Under the pieces are notes generated by a model, which had not been told where the DNA came from, did not search any database, and saw only the letters and a list, made by a program, of their open reading frames with translations. This document shows positions 15,083 through 24,464 of a DNA stretch of 34,363 nt, in pieces; positions within the stretch are counted from its first letter, which is position 1; each line of letters starts with the position of its first letter. Both the position numbers and the translations under genes were made by a program. This DNA is from Nevskia sp. (GTDB lineage Bacteria; Pseudomonadota; Gammaproteobacteria; Nevskiales; Nevskiaceae): positions 1 to 34,363 of the forward strand of contig NZ_JAKFUM010000027.1 in the NCBI RefSeq assembly GCF_021732705.1, written 5' to 3'.

Positions 15083-17842
15083 ATGAGCGAATTCGCCAAA
15101 GAAGTCCTTTTCGTCAACCTCGAAGACGAAATGCGCCGTTCGTACCTCGATTACGCGATGAGCGTGATCGTCGGCCGCGCCCTCCCGGACGCCCGCGACG
15201 GCCTGAAGCCGGTTCATCGCCGCTCGCTGTACGCGATGAACGACCAGGGCAACCACTACAACAAGCCGTTCCGCAAGTCGGCGCGCATCGTCGGTGACGT
15301 GATGGGTAAATACCATCCGCACGGCGACTCCGCGATCTACGACACCATCGTCCGCATGGCGCAGCCGTTCAGCTTGCGTTACATGCTGGTCGACGGGCAG
15401 GGCAATTTCGGCTCGGTCGACGGCGACCGCCCGGCGGCGATGCGCTACACCGAAGTGCGCATGTCGAAGATCGCGATGGAACTGGTCTCCGACATCGACA
15501 AGGACACCGTCGATTTCGTGCCGAACTACGACGGTTCCGAGCAGGAACCGGCGGTGCTGCCGACGCGCATCCCGAACCTGCTGGTCAACGGTTCCAGCGG
15601 CATCGCGGTCGGCATGGCCACGAACATCCCGCCGCACAACCTGTCGGAAGTGATCGACGGCTGCGTGGCGCTGATCGACAACCCGGACATGGATCTGGAC
15701 GCGCTGATGAAGCTGATTCCGGCGCCGGATTTCCCGACCGCCGGGCTGATTCTCGACGCTGCCGGCCTGAAGGAAGCGTACGAGACCGGCCGCGGCCGCA
15801 TCGTGCTGCGGGCCCGCACGCACTTCGAGGATTTCGAGCGCGGCGGCGACCGCCAGGCGATCGTCACCACCGAGCTGCCGTACCAAGTCAACAAGGCGCG
15901 GCTGATCGAGAAGATCGCCGAGCTGGTCAAGGAAAAGAAGATCGAAGGCATCACCGATCTGCGTGACGAGTCCGACAAGGACGGCATGCGCATGGTGATC
16001 GAGCTGCGCCGCGGCGAGAACGCCGAAGTCGTGCTCAACAACCTGTACCAGCAGACCCAGCTGCAGACCGTGTTCGGCATCAACATGGTCGCGCTCGACG
16101 ACGGCCAGCCGAAGACGCTCGGCCTGAAGCCGCTGCTCGAAATCTTCCTGCGTCATCGCCGCGAAGTGGTGACGCGCCGCACGCAGTACCTGCTGAACAA
16201 GGCGCGCGACCGCGCCCACATCCTCGAAGGCCTGTCGGTGGCACTCGCCAACATCGACGAAGTCATCGAGCTGATCCGCCGCAGCCCGAACGCGGCGGAA
16301 GCCAAGGCCGGCCTGATGTCGCGCGACTGGCGCGCCGGGCAGGTGGCCGACATGCTGTCCCGCGCCGGGGCCGACGCCTCGCGTCCGCTCGGCCTGGATG
16401 GCCAGTTCGGCATGCAGGCGGTGGCGGGAGCCGCACCCGGGCCAGAGAGCCTGTATCGCCTGTCGGACCTTCAGGCGCAGGCCATTCTCGACCTTCGCCT
16501 CCAGCGCCTCACCGGTCTGGAGCAGGACAAGATCCACGACGAGTACCGCGCGATCCTCGAAGCGATCCTCGACTACATGGACATCCTCGCGTCCGAACCG
16601 CGCCTGCTCGGCGTGATTCGCGGCGAACTGCTGGAAGTGAAGGACAACTTCGGCGACGAGCGCCGCACCGAGATCACCGACTTTGCGCTGAACCTCAATC
16701 GCGAAGACCTGATCACGCCGCAGGACATGGTCGTGACGCTGTCGAAGGCCGGCTATGTCAAGGCTCAGCCGCTCGCCGAGTATCAGGTGCAGAAGCGCGG
16801 TGGCCGTGGCCGCACGGCGGCCGCGACCAAGGAAGACGATTACGTCAACGGCCTGTGGGTCGCGCATTCGCACGACTGGCTGCTGTGCTTCAGCTCGCGC
16901 GGCCGCATGTACTGGCTGCGCGTGTTCGAGCTGCCGGCCGGCGGTTCGGGTTCCAAGGGCAAGCCGTTCGTCAACCTGCTGCCGCTGGAAGACGGCGAGC
17001 GCATCAGCGTGGCGCTGCCGGTCAAGCGCTTCGATACCGGTCAGTTCGTGTTCATGGCCACCCGCGGCGGCACCGTCAAGAAGACGCCGCTGGAAGATTT
17101 CTCGCGTCCACGCACGGCCGGCATCATCGCGGTCGACCTGCGCGTCGACGACGAACTGGTCGGCGTGGTGCTGACCTCCGGCGACAGCGACGTGCTGCTG
17201 TTCTCCGATGCCGGCCGCGTCATCCGCTTCAACGAGCGCGACGTCCGTGCGATGGGCCGCGGCGCCACCGGCGTGCGCGGCATGCGTCTGGTCAAGGCCG
17301 GCGGGGGCGAAGAAGACGATTCGGCCGCGGCCGACAGCGATGCCGAAGGCGATGCATCCGCCGAACCGGTCGCCAGCGGCGCGCAGGTGATCGCGCTGCT
17401 GGTCGCACAGGACGGCGACATCATGACCGTCTCCGAATTCGGCTACGGCAAGCGCACGCCGATCAGCGGCTTCCCGCTGCGAGGTCGCGGCGGTCAGGGC
17501 GTGATCGCGCAGGCACTGTCGGACAAGACCGGCAAGCTGCTCGGCGCGCTCGATGTCAACGACCGCCACGAGCTGATGCTGATCTCCGACGCCGGCCATC
17601 TGATCCGCGTGAAAGCCAGCGATATCAAGCAGTTGGGCCGCAACACGCAGGGCATCCGCGTGGCACGTCCGAGCGAGGGCGATCGTCTGGTCGGTCTCGA
17701 CCGGATCGAGCCGGAGCCGGAAGTCGCGATCGATACCGCACTCGATGGCCTGCCGCCGGTCGCGGCGCCGGATGCCGCGGTCGACGACGGCACGCAGGAT
17801 GGCGGCCCGGACGCAACGCCCGACGACGACGCCAACCGTTGA
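15083..17842 (+). CDS. gyrA: DNA gyrase subunit A
   Basis: 919 residues. This is the breakage-reunion subunit of the topoisomerase that introduces negative supercoils, working as A2B2 with GyrB. Numbering matches E. coli at the start: Tyr122 (AAMRYTE) is the catalytic tyrosine, and the quinolone-resistance region reads [12 protein letters not shown] with Ser83 and Asp87 both wild type. The GyrA box QKRGGRG is present at about residue 571. The C-terminal pinwheel contains an acidic insert of about 28 residues (about 741-768, [20 protein letters not shown]) and an acidic tail. Start: ATG before SEFAKEVLF; an open frame extends 17 codons further upstream without family similarity. The 70-base gap to serC holds a GC-rich hairpin. 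Confidence 0.98.
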   Translation: MSEFAKEVLFVNLEDEMRRSYLDYAMSVIVGRALPDARDGLKPVHRRSLYAMNDQGNHYNKPFRKSARIVGDVMGKYHPHGDSAIYDTIVRMAQPFSLRYMLVDGQGNFGSVDGDRPAAMRYTEVRMSKIAMELVSDIDKDTVDFVPNYDGSEQEPAVLPTRIPNLLVNGSSGIAVGMATNIPPHNLSEVIDGCVALIDNPDMDLDALMKLIPAPDFPTAGLILDAAGLKEAYETGRGRIVLRARTHFEDFERGGDRQAIVTTELPYQVNKARLIEKIAELVKEKKIEGITDLRDESDKDGMRMVIELRRGENAEVVLNNLYQQTQLQTVFGINMVALDDGQPKTLGLKPLLEIFLRHRREVVTRRTQYLLNKARDRAHILEGLSVALANIDEVIELIRRSPNAAEAKAGLMSRDWRAGQVADMLSRAGADASRPLGLDGQFGMQAVAGAAPGPESLYRLSDLQAQAILDLRLQRLTGLEQDKIHDEYRAILEAILDYMDILASEPRLLGVIRGELLEVKDNFGDERRTEITDFALNLNREDLITPQDMVVTLSKAGYVKAQPLAEYQVQKRGGRGRTAAATKEDDYVNGLWVAHSHDWLLCFSSRGRMYWLRVFELPAGGSGSKGKPFVNLLPLEDGERISVALPVKRFDTGQFVFMATRGGTVKKTPLEDFSRPRTAGIIAVDLRVDDELVGVVLTSGDSDVLLFSDAGRVIRFNERDVRAMGRGATGVRGMRLVKAGGGEEDDSAAADSDAEGDASAEPVASGAQVIALLVAQDGDIMTVSEFGYGKRTPISGFPLRGRGGQGVIAQALSDKTGKLLGALDVNDRHELMLISDAGHLIRVKASDIKQLGRNTQGIRVARPSEGDRLVGLDRIEPEPEVAIDTALDGLPPVAAPDAAVDDGTQDGGPDATPDDDANR

Positions 17843-17861
17843 TCGCTGGCTTCAGCAGAAA

Positions 17862-17884
17862 GGCCGCGTCTCAGGGACGCGGCC
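17862..17884 (+). terminator. GC-rich stem-loop between gyrA and serC
   Basis: GGCCGCGTC (17862-17870), a five-base loop, then GACGCGGCC (17876-17884): a perfect 9-bp stem. It is followed by GTGGTT rather than a T run, so it is not a textbook intrinsic terminator. It could attenuate transcription or stabilise the 3' end of gyrA mRNA. Confidence 0.45.
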
Positions 17885-17912
17885 GTGGTTCAGAACACGA
17901 CAAAACAACCCC

Positions 17913-18986
17913 ATGACTCGAGTTTTCAATTTCAGCGCCGGCCCGTCGACCCTGCCGGTTCCCGTGCTCGAACAGGTTCGCGAAGAGCTGCTCGACTGGC
18001 GCGGCACCGGCATGTCGGTGATGGAGATGTCGCACCGCGACAAGCCGTTCATGTCGATCGCGACCGAAGCGGAAGCGGACCTGCGCGAAGTCCTGAGCAT
18101 CCCGGCGAACTACAAGGTGCTGTTCATGCAGGGCGGGGCGACCGGCCAGTTCGCGGCGGTGCCGCTGAACCTGCTGAACGGCAAGAGTGGCGACTACATC
18201 GTCAACGGCGCCTGGGGCGTCAAGGCGGTGAAGGAGTGCGCCAAGTGGGGTCAAGCCAACACCGCGGCCAAGCCTGCGACGTTCAATCAGGTGCCGGCAC
18301 GCGAGACCTGGACGCTCGATCCGAATGCGGCCTACGTGCACTACACGCCGAACGAGACCATCGAAGGCGTCGAGTTCCACAGCATTCCGGATGTTGGCAG
18401 CGTGCCGCTGGTCGCGGATTTCTCGTCCAGCTTCCTGTCGCGACCGCTCGATGTCTCGAAGTTCGGCGTGATCTACGCCGGTGCGCAGAAGAATGCCGGC
18501 CCGGCCGGCATCACCTTCGTCATCATCCGCGAAGACCTGCTCGGCACCTGCAACCCGCTGGCGCCGTCGATCTTCGATTACAAGGCGGTGGCCGACAACG
18601 ATTCGATGCTGAACACGCCGTCGACGTTCTCGTGGTACGTCTCCGGCCTCGTCACCAAGTGGATCAAGTCCGAAGGCGGGCTGGCCGTGATCGGCGAGCG
18701 CAATCGCCGCAAGTCGTCGCTGATCTACGACTACATCGACAGCGAGCCGTTCTACACCAACCCGGTGGCCCGGGCCGACCGCTCGTGGATGAACGTGGTC
18801 TGGACGCTCGCCGACAGCACGCTCGACGCCGAATTCGTCAAGGGTGCGGCGGCCGCCGGCATGCCGGGCCTGAAGGGGCACCGCATCGTCGGCGGCCTGC
18901 GCGCGTCGATCTACAACGCGATGCCGGAAGCCGGCTGCGCGGCACTGGTCGACTACATGAAGGAATTCGTGCGGACGCGCGGCTGA
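17913..18986 (+). CDS. serC: Phosphoserine aminotransferase
   Basis: 357 residues, the usual SerC length. A PLP enzyme converting 3-phosphohydroxypyruvate and glutamate to phosphoserine, and acting also in pyridoxal phosphate synthesis. Landmarks: N-terminal VFNFSAGPSTLP, the glycine-rich FMQGGATGQFAAV, the PLP lysine in YAGAQKNAGPAG, and C-terminal HRIVGGLRASIYNAM with the phosphate-binding arginines. ATG 17913 is chosen because the family begins at TRVFNFSAGP; the Shine-Dalgarno is poor. It follows gyrA and precedes pheA by 70 bases, the gene order common in Beta- and Gammaproteobacteria. Confidence 0.97.
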   Translation: MTRVFNFSAGPSTLPVPVLEQVREELLDWRGTGMSVMEMSHRDKPFMSIATEAEADLREVLSIPANYKVLFMQGGATGQFAAVPLNLLNGKSGDYIVNGAWGVKAVKECAKWGQANTAAKPATFNQVPARETWTLDPNAAYVHYTPNETIEGVEFHSIPDVGSVPLVADFSSSFLSRPLDVSKFGVIYAGAQKNAGPAGITFVIIREDLLGTCNPLAPSIFDYKAVADNDSMLNTPSTFSWYVSGLVTKWIKSEGGLAVIGERNRRKSSLIYDYIDSEPFYTNPVARADRSWMNVVWTLADSTLDAEFVKGAAAAGMPGLKGHRIVGGLRASIYNAMPEAGCAALVDYMKEFVRTRG

Positions 18987-19056
18987 CGCAGCGCCTGCAT
19001 CAGGTCCGCGGATTCACGACGGTGCGCGGCACGCGCGTGATCGGAGGTTGCACTCG

Positions 19057-20154
19057 ATGAAGCTGAATACCCTGCCGGAAGCCCGCGCCGCGATCGATGC
19101 CATCGACGCCGAGCTGCAGGCGCTGATCGCGCGTCGCGCCCGCGTGGCCGAACAGGTGCGCGAGATCAAGGTCGCGAGCGGCGCCACCGGCGATCACTAT
19201 CGCCCGGCGCGCGAGGCCGAGGTGCTGAAGAAGGCGATGGAGCGCAACCGCGAACTCGGCGGCCCGCTGCCGGACGAGGTCATGGCCAAGCTGATGCGCG
19301 AAATCATGTCGGCCTGTCTGGCGCTCGAATCGCCGCTGTCGGTGGCCTATCTCGGACCGGAAGGCACCTATACGCAGGCCGCGGTCTACAAGCAGTTCGG
19401 CGCCCAGGTCGCGGCCCGCGCGGTGGCGGCGATCGACGACATCTTCCGCGATGTCGAAGCCGGCGCCGCCGCCTATGGTGTCGTGCCGATCGAGAACTCC
19501 ACCGAAGGCGTGGTCAATTCCACGCTCGACCTGCTGGCGACGACACCGCTGAGCATCTGCGGCGAAGTCTGGCTGCCGGTGCATCACCAGCTGCTGTCGC
19601 CGCATGACACGCTGGCCGACGTCAAGGTGGTCTACGCGCATCCGCAGTCGCTCGCGCAGTGCCGTCGCTGGCTCGATGCCCGGCTGCCGGGCGTGCCGCG
19701 CGAACCGGTCTCGAGCAATGGTGCTGCCGCCAAGCTGGTGTCCGAAGCCGGCCACGGCGCCGCGATTGCCAGCGTTGCCGCCGGCGAGCGCTACCAGCTG
19801 CACGGGCTGGCGGCGAACATCGAGGACGATCCGAACAACACGACGCGCTTCCTCGTGATCGGCCGCCAGCAGCCCGAAGTGACCGGTGCCGACCGCACGT
19901 CGCTGGTCTGCTCCGCACCGAGCGGCGGCGAGGCCGGCGCGCTGTTCCGTCTGCTGGAGCCGTTCGCCAAGGCCGGCATCAACCTGTCGAAGATCGAATC
20001 GCGACCGAGCCGCCGCGGCATCTGGGACTACAACTTTTTCCTCGATGTCGAAGGCCATCGCGCCGAACCGCTGGTCGCCAACGCGCTGGAGGAAGTGCAG
20101 AAGCGCGCCGCGTTCTTCCGCGTGCTGGGCTCGTACCCGCGGGCCGTGGTCTGA
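19057..20154 (+). CDS. pheA: Bifunctional chorismate mutase / prephenate dehydratase (P-protein)
   Basis: 365 residues. An AroQ-type chorismate mutase (about 1-90), prephenate dehydratase (about 95-275; STEGVVNSTLDLL and the NNTTRFLVIG motif with the catalytic Thr) and a C-terminal ACT domain (about 285-360) with the ESRP motif (KIESRPSRRGIWDYNFF) that binds phenylalanine. It converts chorismate through prephenate to phenylpyruvate and is expected to be feedback-inhibited by phenylalanine. ATG 19057 has GGAGG nine bases upstream, better than the in-frame TTG at 19048. A 105-base GC-rich gap separates it from hisC. Confidence 0.97.
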   Translation: MKLNTLPEARAAIDAIDAELQALIARRARVAEQVREIKVASGATGDHYRPAREAEVLKKAMERNRELGGPLPDEVMAKLMREIMSACLALESPLSVAYLGPEGTYTQAAVYKQFGAQVAARAVAAIDDIFRDVEAGAAAYGVVPIENSTEGVVNSTLDLLATTPLSICGEVWLPVHHQLLSPHDTLADVKVVYAHPQSLAQCRRWLDARLPGVPREPVSSNGAAAKLVSEAGHGAAIASVAAGERYQLHGLAANIEDDPNNTTRFLVIGRQQPEVTGADRTSLVCSAPSGGEAGALFRLLEPFAKAGINLSKIESRPSRRGIWDYNFFLDVEGHRAEPLVANALEEVQKRAAFFRVLGSYPRAVV

Positions 20155-20259
20155 GCGCCGCGCGCTGCCGCCGCGGGCGCCAGCGCGCGCCAGCGCGAAA
20201 CGCGAGAAAATCCGGGCACGCCGCGCCCGAACTGCCGGATCCGAATTCCTGATTGTCCG

Positions 20260-21408
20260 ATGAGTCACATGACCACGACCGAACAACCGTTTCTGAAGAA
20301 TGCCCTCGCCGGCGTCCTGGCGTTGGAGCCGTACTCGCCCGGCATGCCGATCGACGAACTGCAGCGCCGCCTCGGCTTGAGCGACGTGATCAAGCTGGCG
20401 TCGAACGAGAATCCGCTGGGGCCGAGTGCCAAGGTCAAGGCCGCACTCGCCGAGCACGCGGCCAGCGGCAATGTCTCGCTGTATCCGGACGGCGGCGGCT
20501 TCCGTCTCAAGAAGAAGATCAGCGAATTCCACGACATCGACTCTTCGCGGATCACGCTCGGCAACGGTTCGAACGACCTGCTGGAATTCATTGCCCGCGT
20601 CTTCCTCGGCCCGGGCCGCAAGGCGCTGTTCTCGGAGTACTGCTTCGCGGTCTATCCGCTGGCGACCCTGGCGCAGAACGCCGAGGCGATCGTGGCCAAG
20701 GCACTGCCGGCCGATCATCCGACGATGCCGTTCGGTCATGATCTCGAGGCACTCGCGGCTGCGCTCACGCCGGACGTCAGCGTGGTGATGATCGCAAACC
20801 CGAACAATCCCACCGGAACGTGGGTCGAGCCGGGGCCGCTCGAAGCGTTCATCGCCCAAGTGCCGGCATCGACCCTGGTGGTGCTCGACGAGGCGTACAT
20901 CGAGTACTTCGACCCGTCGTTGAAGCCGGACAGCCGCGCCTGGCTCGACCGCTACCCGAATCTCGTCATCACCCGCACGTTCTCGAAGACTTATGGCTTG
21001 GCCGGTCTGCGTGCCGGCTATGCGCTGTCGCACCCGAGCGTGGCCGACCTGCTGAACCGCGTCCGTCAGCCGTTCAACCTGAACATGCTGGCGCTGCAGG
21101 CGGCCGAAGTGGCGCTCGGGGATCAGGAGCACGTCGCGAAAGCCGTCGAACTGAACCGCACCGAGATGGCGCGGATCAAGGCGGAATTCGCGGCACTGGG
21201 CTTGAGCGTGCTGCCGTCGCAGGCCAACTTCCTGACCTTCAACCTCGGTCGCGACGCCGCGCCGATCCACAAGGGCCTGCTCGAACGCGGCGTGATCGTC
21301 CGCCCGATGGCCTCGTACGGCATGCCGACCTGGCTGCGCGTCAGCATCGGCACCGCGGCCGAGAACACGCGCTTCCTGACCGCGCTGAAGGCAGCGCTCG
21401 CGGCGTGA
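20260..21408 (+). CDS. hisC: Histidinol-phosphate aminotransferase
   Basis: 382 residues, a class I/II PLP aminotransferase. Landmarks are KLASNENPLGPS, the NPNNPTGTWV stretch, DEAYIEYF and the PLP-lysine motif TRTFSKTYGLAGLRAGY. It converts imidazole-acetol phosphate to histidinol phosphate. Placed between pheA and tyrA, it probably also transaminates phenylpyruvate or hydroxyphenylpyruvate, as HisC paralogues in this position do. ATG 20260 or 20269 (MTTTEQ) could be used; neither has a strong ribosome site. The stop overlaps the tyrA start by GTGA. Confidence 0.95.
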   Translation: MSHMTTTEQPFLKNALAGVLALEPYSPGMPIDELQRRLGLSDVIKLASNENPLGPSAKVKAALAEHAASGNVSLYPDGGGFRLKKKISEFHDIDSSRITLGNGSNDLLEFIARVFLGPGRKALFSEYCFAVYPLATLAQNAEAIVAKALPADHPTMPFGHDLEALAAALTPDVSVVMIANPNNPTGTWVEPGPLEAFIAQVPASTLVVLDEAYIEYFDPSLKPDSRAWLDRYPNLVITRTFSKTYGLAGLRAGYALSHPSVADLLNRVRQPFNLNMLALQAAEVALGDQEHVAKAVELNRTEMARIKAEFAALGLSVLPSQANFLTFNLGRDAAPIHKGLLERGVIVRPMASYGMPTWLRVSIGTAAENTRFLTALKAALAA

Positions 21409-22289
21409 ACGCCTCGGCGCCCGCGATTCGCCTCGCCGTCGTCGGGCTTGGCCTGATCGGCGGCTCGCTGGCGCGGGCGCTGCGCGACGCCGGTGTCGTG
21501 TCCGAAATCGCCGGCTACGACCGCGATCCGGAGCAGATTCGGCTGGCGCTGGAACTCGGGGTGATCGATCGCGCCGGGACTGATGCCGCCGATGCCGTGC
21601 ACGGCGCCGACGTGGCGGTGATTGCCGTCCCGGTGCTGGCGACGGCGGCGGCGATTGCCGAGTGCAAGGCCGGGCTCGGGCCGGACACGATCCTGACCGA
21701 TGTCGGCAGTACCAAGCAGTCCGTGCTCGATGCCGTGCTGTCGGTGTTCGGCGACATCCCGCCGCGGTTCGTCGCGGCTCACCCAATCGCCGGCACCGAA
21801 AAGAGCGGTGTCGCGCACGCGAAGGCCGATCTGTTTCGCAAGCATCGTCTGATCCTGACGCCGCATCCGGCACAGGATGCCGAGGCGCTGGCGACGGTCG
21901 AGGCGCTGTGGGCGGCCACCGGTGCCCGCGTGGTCAAGATGGACGCGACCCGGCATGACGCGATCTTCGCCGCGACCTCGCACTTGCCGCATCTGCTGGC
22001 CTACAGCTTCGTCGACATGCTCGACCAGCTTGAAGGCGCGGATGCCGACATCTTTCCGAACGCTGGCGGCGGCTTTCGCGATTTCACCCGGATCGCGTCG
22101 TCGAGCCCGCGCATGTGGCATGACATCCTGCGGGCGAACGCGCAGCCGGTGGCCGAACTGCTGCGCCGGCAGATCGATGAACTGAGCCGGCTGCTGGCGA
22201 TGATCGAGACCGATCGCTGGGACGAGATGCGCGCCGTGTTCGAGCGCGCCCGGGCGGCGCGCGAGCGGCACCTGACTCGAATCGAATGA
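21405..22289 (+). CDS. tyrA: Prephenate dehydrogenase
   Basis: 294 residues. An N-terminal Rossmann domain with VVGLGLIGGSLARAL binds NAD(P); the catalytic region has HPIAGTEKSGV and a helical dimerisation domain with TSHLPHLLAYS. It converts prephenate to 4-hydroxyphenylpyruvate for tyrosine. Start is GTG, overlapping the hisC stop (21405-21408). It is a free-standing short form: no chorismate mutase and no ACT domain, unlike enterobacterial TyrA, and it is separate from aroA, unlike the Pseudomonas tyrA-aroA fusion. The 41-base gap to aroA contains no visible promoter. Confidence 0.95.
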   Translation: MNASAPAIRLAVVGLGLIGGSLARALRDAGVVSEIAGYDRDPEQIRLALELGVIDRAGTDAADAVHGADVAVIAVPVLATAAAIAECKAGLGPDTILTDVGSTKQSVLDAVLSVFGDIPPRFVAAHPIAGTEKSGVAHAKADLFRKHRLILTPHPAQDAEALATVEALWAATGARVVKMDATRHDAIFAATSHLPHLLAYSFVDMLDQLEGADADIFPNAGGGFRDFTRIASSSPRMWHDILRANAQPVAELLRRQIDELSRLLAMIETDRWDEMRAVFERARAARERHLTRIE

Positions 22290-22330
22290 ATTGCGTGCCA
22301 TAACGACCATCGAATGACCATTGAACGAAC

Positions 22331-23671
22331 ATGAGCTCTGAAGGACCCGGTTTGACCTTTGTCGTGCAGCCCGGCGGACAGTTGTCGGGGACCTTGCGCG
22401 TGCCGGGTGACAAGTCGATCTCGCATCGTGCGGTCATGCTCGGTTCGCTGGCCGAAGGCGTGTCCGAAGTCACCGGCTTCCTGACGGGCGAGGACTGCCT
22501 GTGCACGATGAAGGCGTTCCAGGCGATGGGGGTCCGCATCGAGCAGCTCGGGCCGACGCACCTGCGCGTTCACGGCGTCGGCCTGCATGGCCTGAAGGCG
22601 CCGACCGGTCCGCTGGATCTCGGCAACTCGGGCACCTCGATGCGCCTGATGTCGGGGCTGATGGCGGCGCAGGGTTTCGAGACGACGCTCATCGGTGATT
22701 CGTCGCTGTCGAAGCGGCCGATGCGCCGAATCGTCGACCCGCTGCGGACCATGGGCGCCGTGATCGCGACGACCGAGAAAGGCACGTCACCGCTGACGTT
22801 TTCGCCGGCCGCCGGCCTGAACGCGATTTCGTACGACTCGCCGGTTGCGAGCGCGCAGGTCAAGAGCGGCATCCTGCTCGCCGGCCTTTATGCGACTGGC
22901 AGGACCATCGTCACGGAACCGGAACCATCCCGCGATCACACCGAGCGGATGCTGCGCGGCTTCGGAGTCGAGGTCGACGCCAAGCCGGGTTACGCGGCGG
23001 TGCAGGGCGGCCAGTCGCTGAAGGCCACGAACATCGAAGTGCCGGCCGATATCTCGTCGGCGACGTTTCCGATGGTCGCCGCCGCGATCGTGCCGGGGTC
23101 GGACATCACGCTAACGGCCGTCGGCATCAATCCGACCCGCACCGGCATCATCGACATCCTGCGCAGCATGGGTGCCACGATCACGCTGACCCACGAGCGC
23201 CTGCTCGGCGGCGAGCCGGTGGCCGACCTGCGCGTGCAGGGTGCGCAGCTGCAAGGCATTGAAATCGGTGGGGACGTGGTGGCGTCGGCGATCGACGAAT
23301 TCCCGGCCGTGTTCGTCGCTGCGGCCTGCGCGACCGGCGTCACCGTGGTCACCGGTGCCGAGGAACTGCGCGTCAAGGAATCGGACCGCATCGCCGCGAT
23401 GTGCGATGGCCTGACCGCGCTCGGGGTATCGGCCATTGCGCGCCCCGACGGCGCCGTCATCACCGGGCGGGGCACCGCCGCACCGATCGGTTCCGGTACG
23501 GTCGATTCGAAAGGCGACCACCGCATCGCGATGAGCTTCGCCGTGGCCGCGCTGCGGGCGTCTGGCGCGATCACGATTCTCGACTGCGCCAACGTCAACA
23601 CATCGTTCCCCGGCTTTGTCGGCCTGATGGCCGGAGCTGGCCTCAAGATCGCGGAGCAACAGGCCTCGTGA
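22331..23671 (+). CDS. aroA: 3-phosphoshikimate 1-carboxyvinyltransferase (EPSP synthase)
   Basis: 446 residues, the shikimate-pathway enzyme joining shikimate-3-phosphate and PEP. Landmarks: DKSISHRAVMLGSLAEG, LGNSGTSMRL, SRDHTERMLRGFG, EELRVKESDRI and the catalytic DEFPAV. Several segments (SAQVKS, RDHTERML) resemble the class II type more than E. coli AroA. The inhibitor-contact glycine of GNSGT is kept, so there is no direct sign of glyphosate tolerance. The stop overlaps the cmk start (GTGA, 23668-23671). Confidence 0.97.
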   Translation: MSSEGPGLTFVVQPGGQLSGTLRVPGDKSISHRAVMLGSLAEGVSEVTGFLTGEDCLCTMKAFQAMGVRIEQLGPTHLRVHGVGLHGLKAPTGPLDLGNSGTSMRLMSGLMAAQGFETTLIGDSSLSKRPMRRIVDPLRTMGAVIATTEKGTSPLTFSPAAGLNAISYDSPVASAQVKSGILLAGLYATGRTIVTEPEPSRDHTERMLRGFGVEVDAKPGYAAVQGGQSLKATNIEVPADISSATFPMVAAAIVPGSDITLTAVGINPTRTGIIDILRSMGATITLTHERLLGGEPVADLRVQGAQLQGIEIGGDVVASAIDEFPAVFVAAACATGVTVVTGAEELRVKESDRIAAMCDGLTALGVSAIARPDGAVITGRGTAAPIGSGTVDSKGDHRIAMSFAVAALRASGAITILDCANVNTSFPGFVGLMAGAGLKIAEQQAS

Positions 23672-24357
23672 CTCGACCCGTCATCCCGGTGATCGCGGTC
23701 GACGGCCCCAGCGGCGTCGGCAAGGGGATGGCGACGCGCTGGCTGGCATCGCGCACCGGCTGGCATCGGCTCGACAGCGGCGCGCTGTATCGGATCCTCG
23801 CGCTCGCAGCAACCCACGCGGCTGTGCCGCTCGATCAGGCCGATGCAGTGGCCGCGCTCGCCGGCGGGCTCGACATCCGTTTCGTCGGCGAAACCGAGGC
23901 CGACGAGGCAATCCTGGTCGATGGTCAGGACTGGACGCACGAGATCCGGGCCGAGGAAACCGGCAATCTGGCGTCGAAGATCGCGACGGCATCGGTGGTT
24001 CGTGACGCGCTGATGCAGCGCCAGCGGGACTTCCGGACCGCACCGGGCCTGATCGCCGATGGCCGCGACATGGGCACGATCGTCTTCCCGGACGCCGTGC
24101 TGAAGGTGTTTCTCGATGCCAGCGCCGAGGCGCGGGCCGAGCGGCGCTACCGTCAGTTGAGCAAAAAAGGCGCAAGTGTTAAATTGACAGACCTCTTTGC
24201 GGAGGTTCGTGCTCGCGACGAGCGCGATCGCAAGCGTGCCGTGGCACCGCTTGCGGCCGCGCCAGACGCCGTGATCATCGACACCACGCAGATGGGTGTG
24301 CCGGAAGTGCTGACCGAAATCGAAGCGTTGCTGAAATCCCGGCAACTCGTCGACTGA
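23668..24357 (+). CDS. cmk: Cytidylate kinase
   Basis: 229 residues. Phosphorylates CMP and dCMP. The P-loop is GPSGVGKG near residue 13; DSGALYR and DGRDMGTIVFPDAVLKVFLDAS are the CMP-binding and LID regions of the family, and RDERDRKRAVAPL follows. The GTG start overlaps the aroA stop. The 3' part of the gene is locally AT-rich and contains a candidate promoter for rpsA. Confidence 0.97.
   Translation: MTRPVIPVIAVDGPSGVGKGMATRWLASRTGWHRLDSGALYRILALAATHAAVPLDQADAVAALAGGLDIRFVGETEADEAILVDGQDWTHEIRAEETGNLASKIATASVVRDALMQRQRDFRTAPGLIADGRDMGTIVFPDAVLKVFLDASAEARAERRYRQLSKKGASVKLTDLFAEVRARDERDRKRAVAPLAAAPDAVIIDTTQMGVPEVLTEIEALLKSRQLVD
24157..24185 (+). promoter_or_regulatory. Candidate sigma-70 promoter for rpsA inside cmk
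   Basis: TTGAGC (24157-24162), a 17-base spacer containing an A6 run, then TAAATT (24180-24185). Each hexamer matches its consensus at four of six bases, in an AT-rich island within a GC-rich gene. In E. coli rpsA is transcribed partly from promoters inside cmk, which makes this position plausible. A TTGACA at 24184-24189 overlaps it but has no good -10. Confidence 0.4.
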
Positions 24358-24464
24358 AGCGGCATTCAAGCCGAAGCGGACGGCCAGGATGGCGGTCCTC
24401 AAATCTCAGACCAGGTTGCCAGGGTGGCGATTTGGAAGCGTTACCAACTTAAAGAGCTTGCTGA
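24358..24464 (+). promoter_or_regulatory. rpsA leader without a strong Shine-Dalgarno
   Basis: A 107-base leader. The start is preceded only by AAAGAG at 9-14 bases; there is no GGAGG. In E. coli the rpsA initiation region also lacks a canonical site and is folded so that S1 protein can repress its own translation. The same control here is inference. Confidence 0.35.

Noticed and set aside
15320-15350. Quinolone-resistance changes in gyrA
   Set aside because: Ser83 and Asp87 are both wild type.
14720-17599. A 959-codon open frame antisense to gyrA, and similar long antisense frames opposite hisC/tyrA, rpsA and purF
   Set aside because: These are codon-bias shadows in high-GC DNA. They have compositionally odd (His/Arg/Gln-rich) sequences, no family motifs, and lie opposite clearly identified genes.
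22331-23671. Glyphosate-tolerant class II AroA
   Set aside because: Some class II-like motifs are present, but the GNSGT glycine is retained rather than replaced by alanine, so tolerance cannot be claimed.
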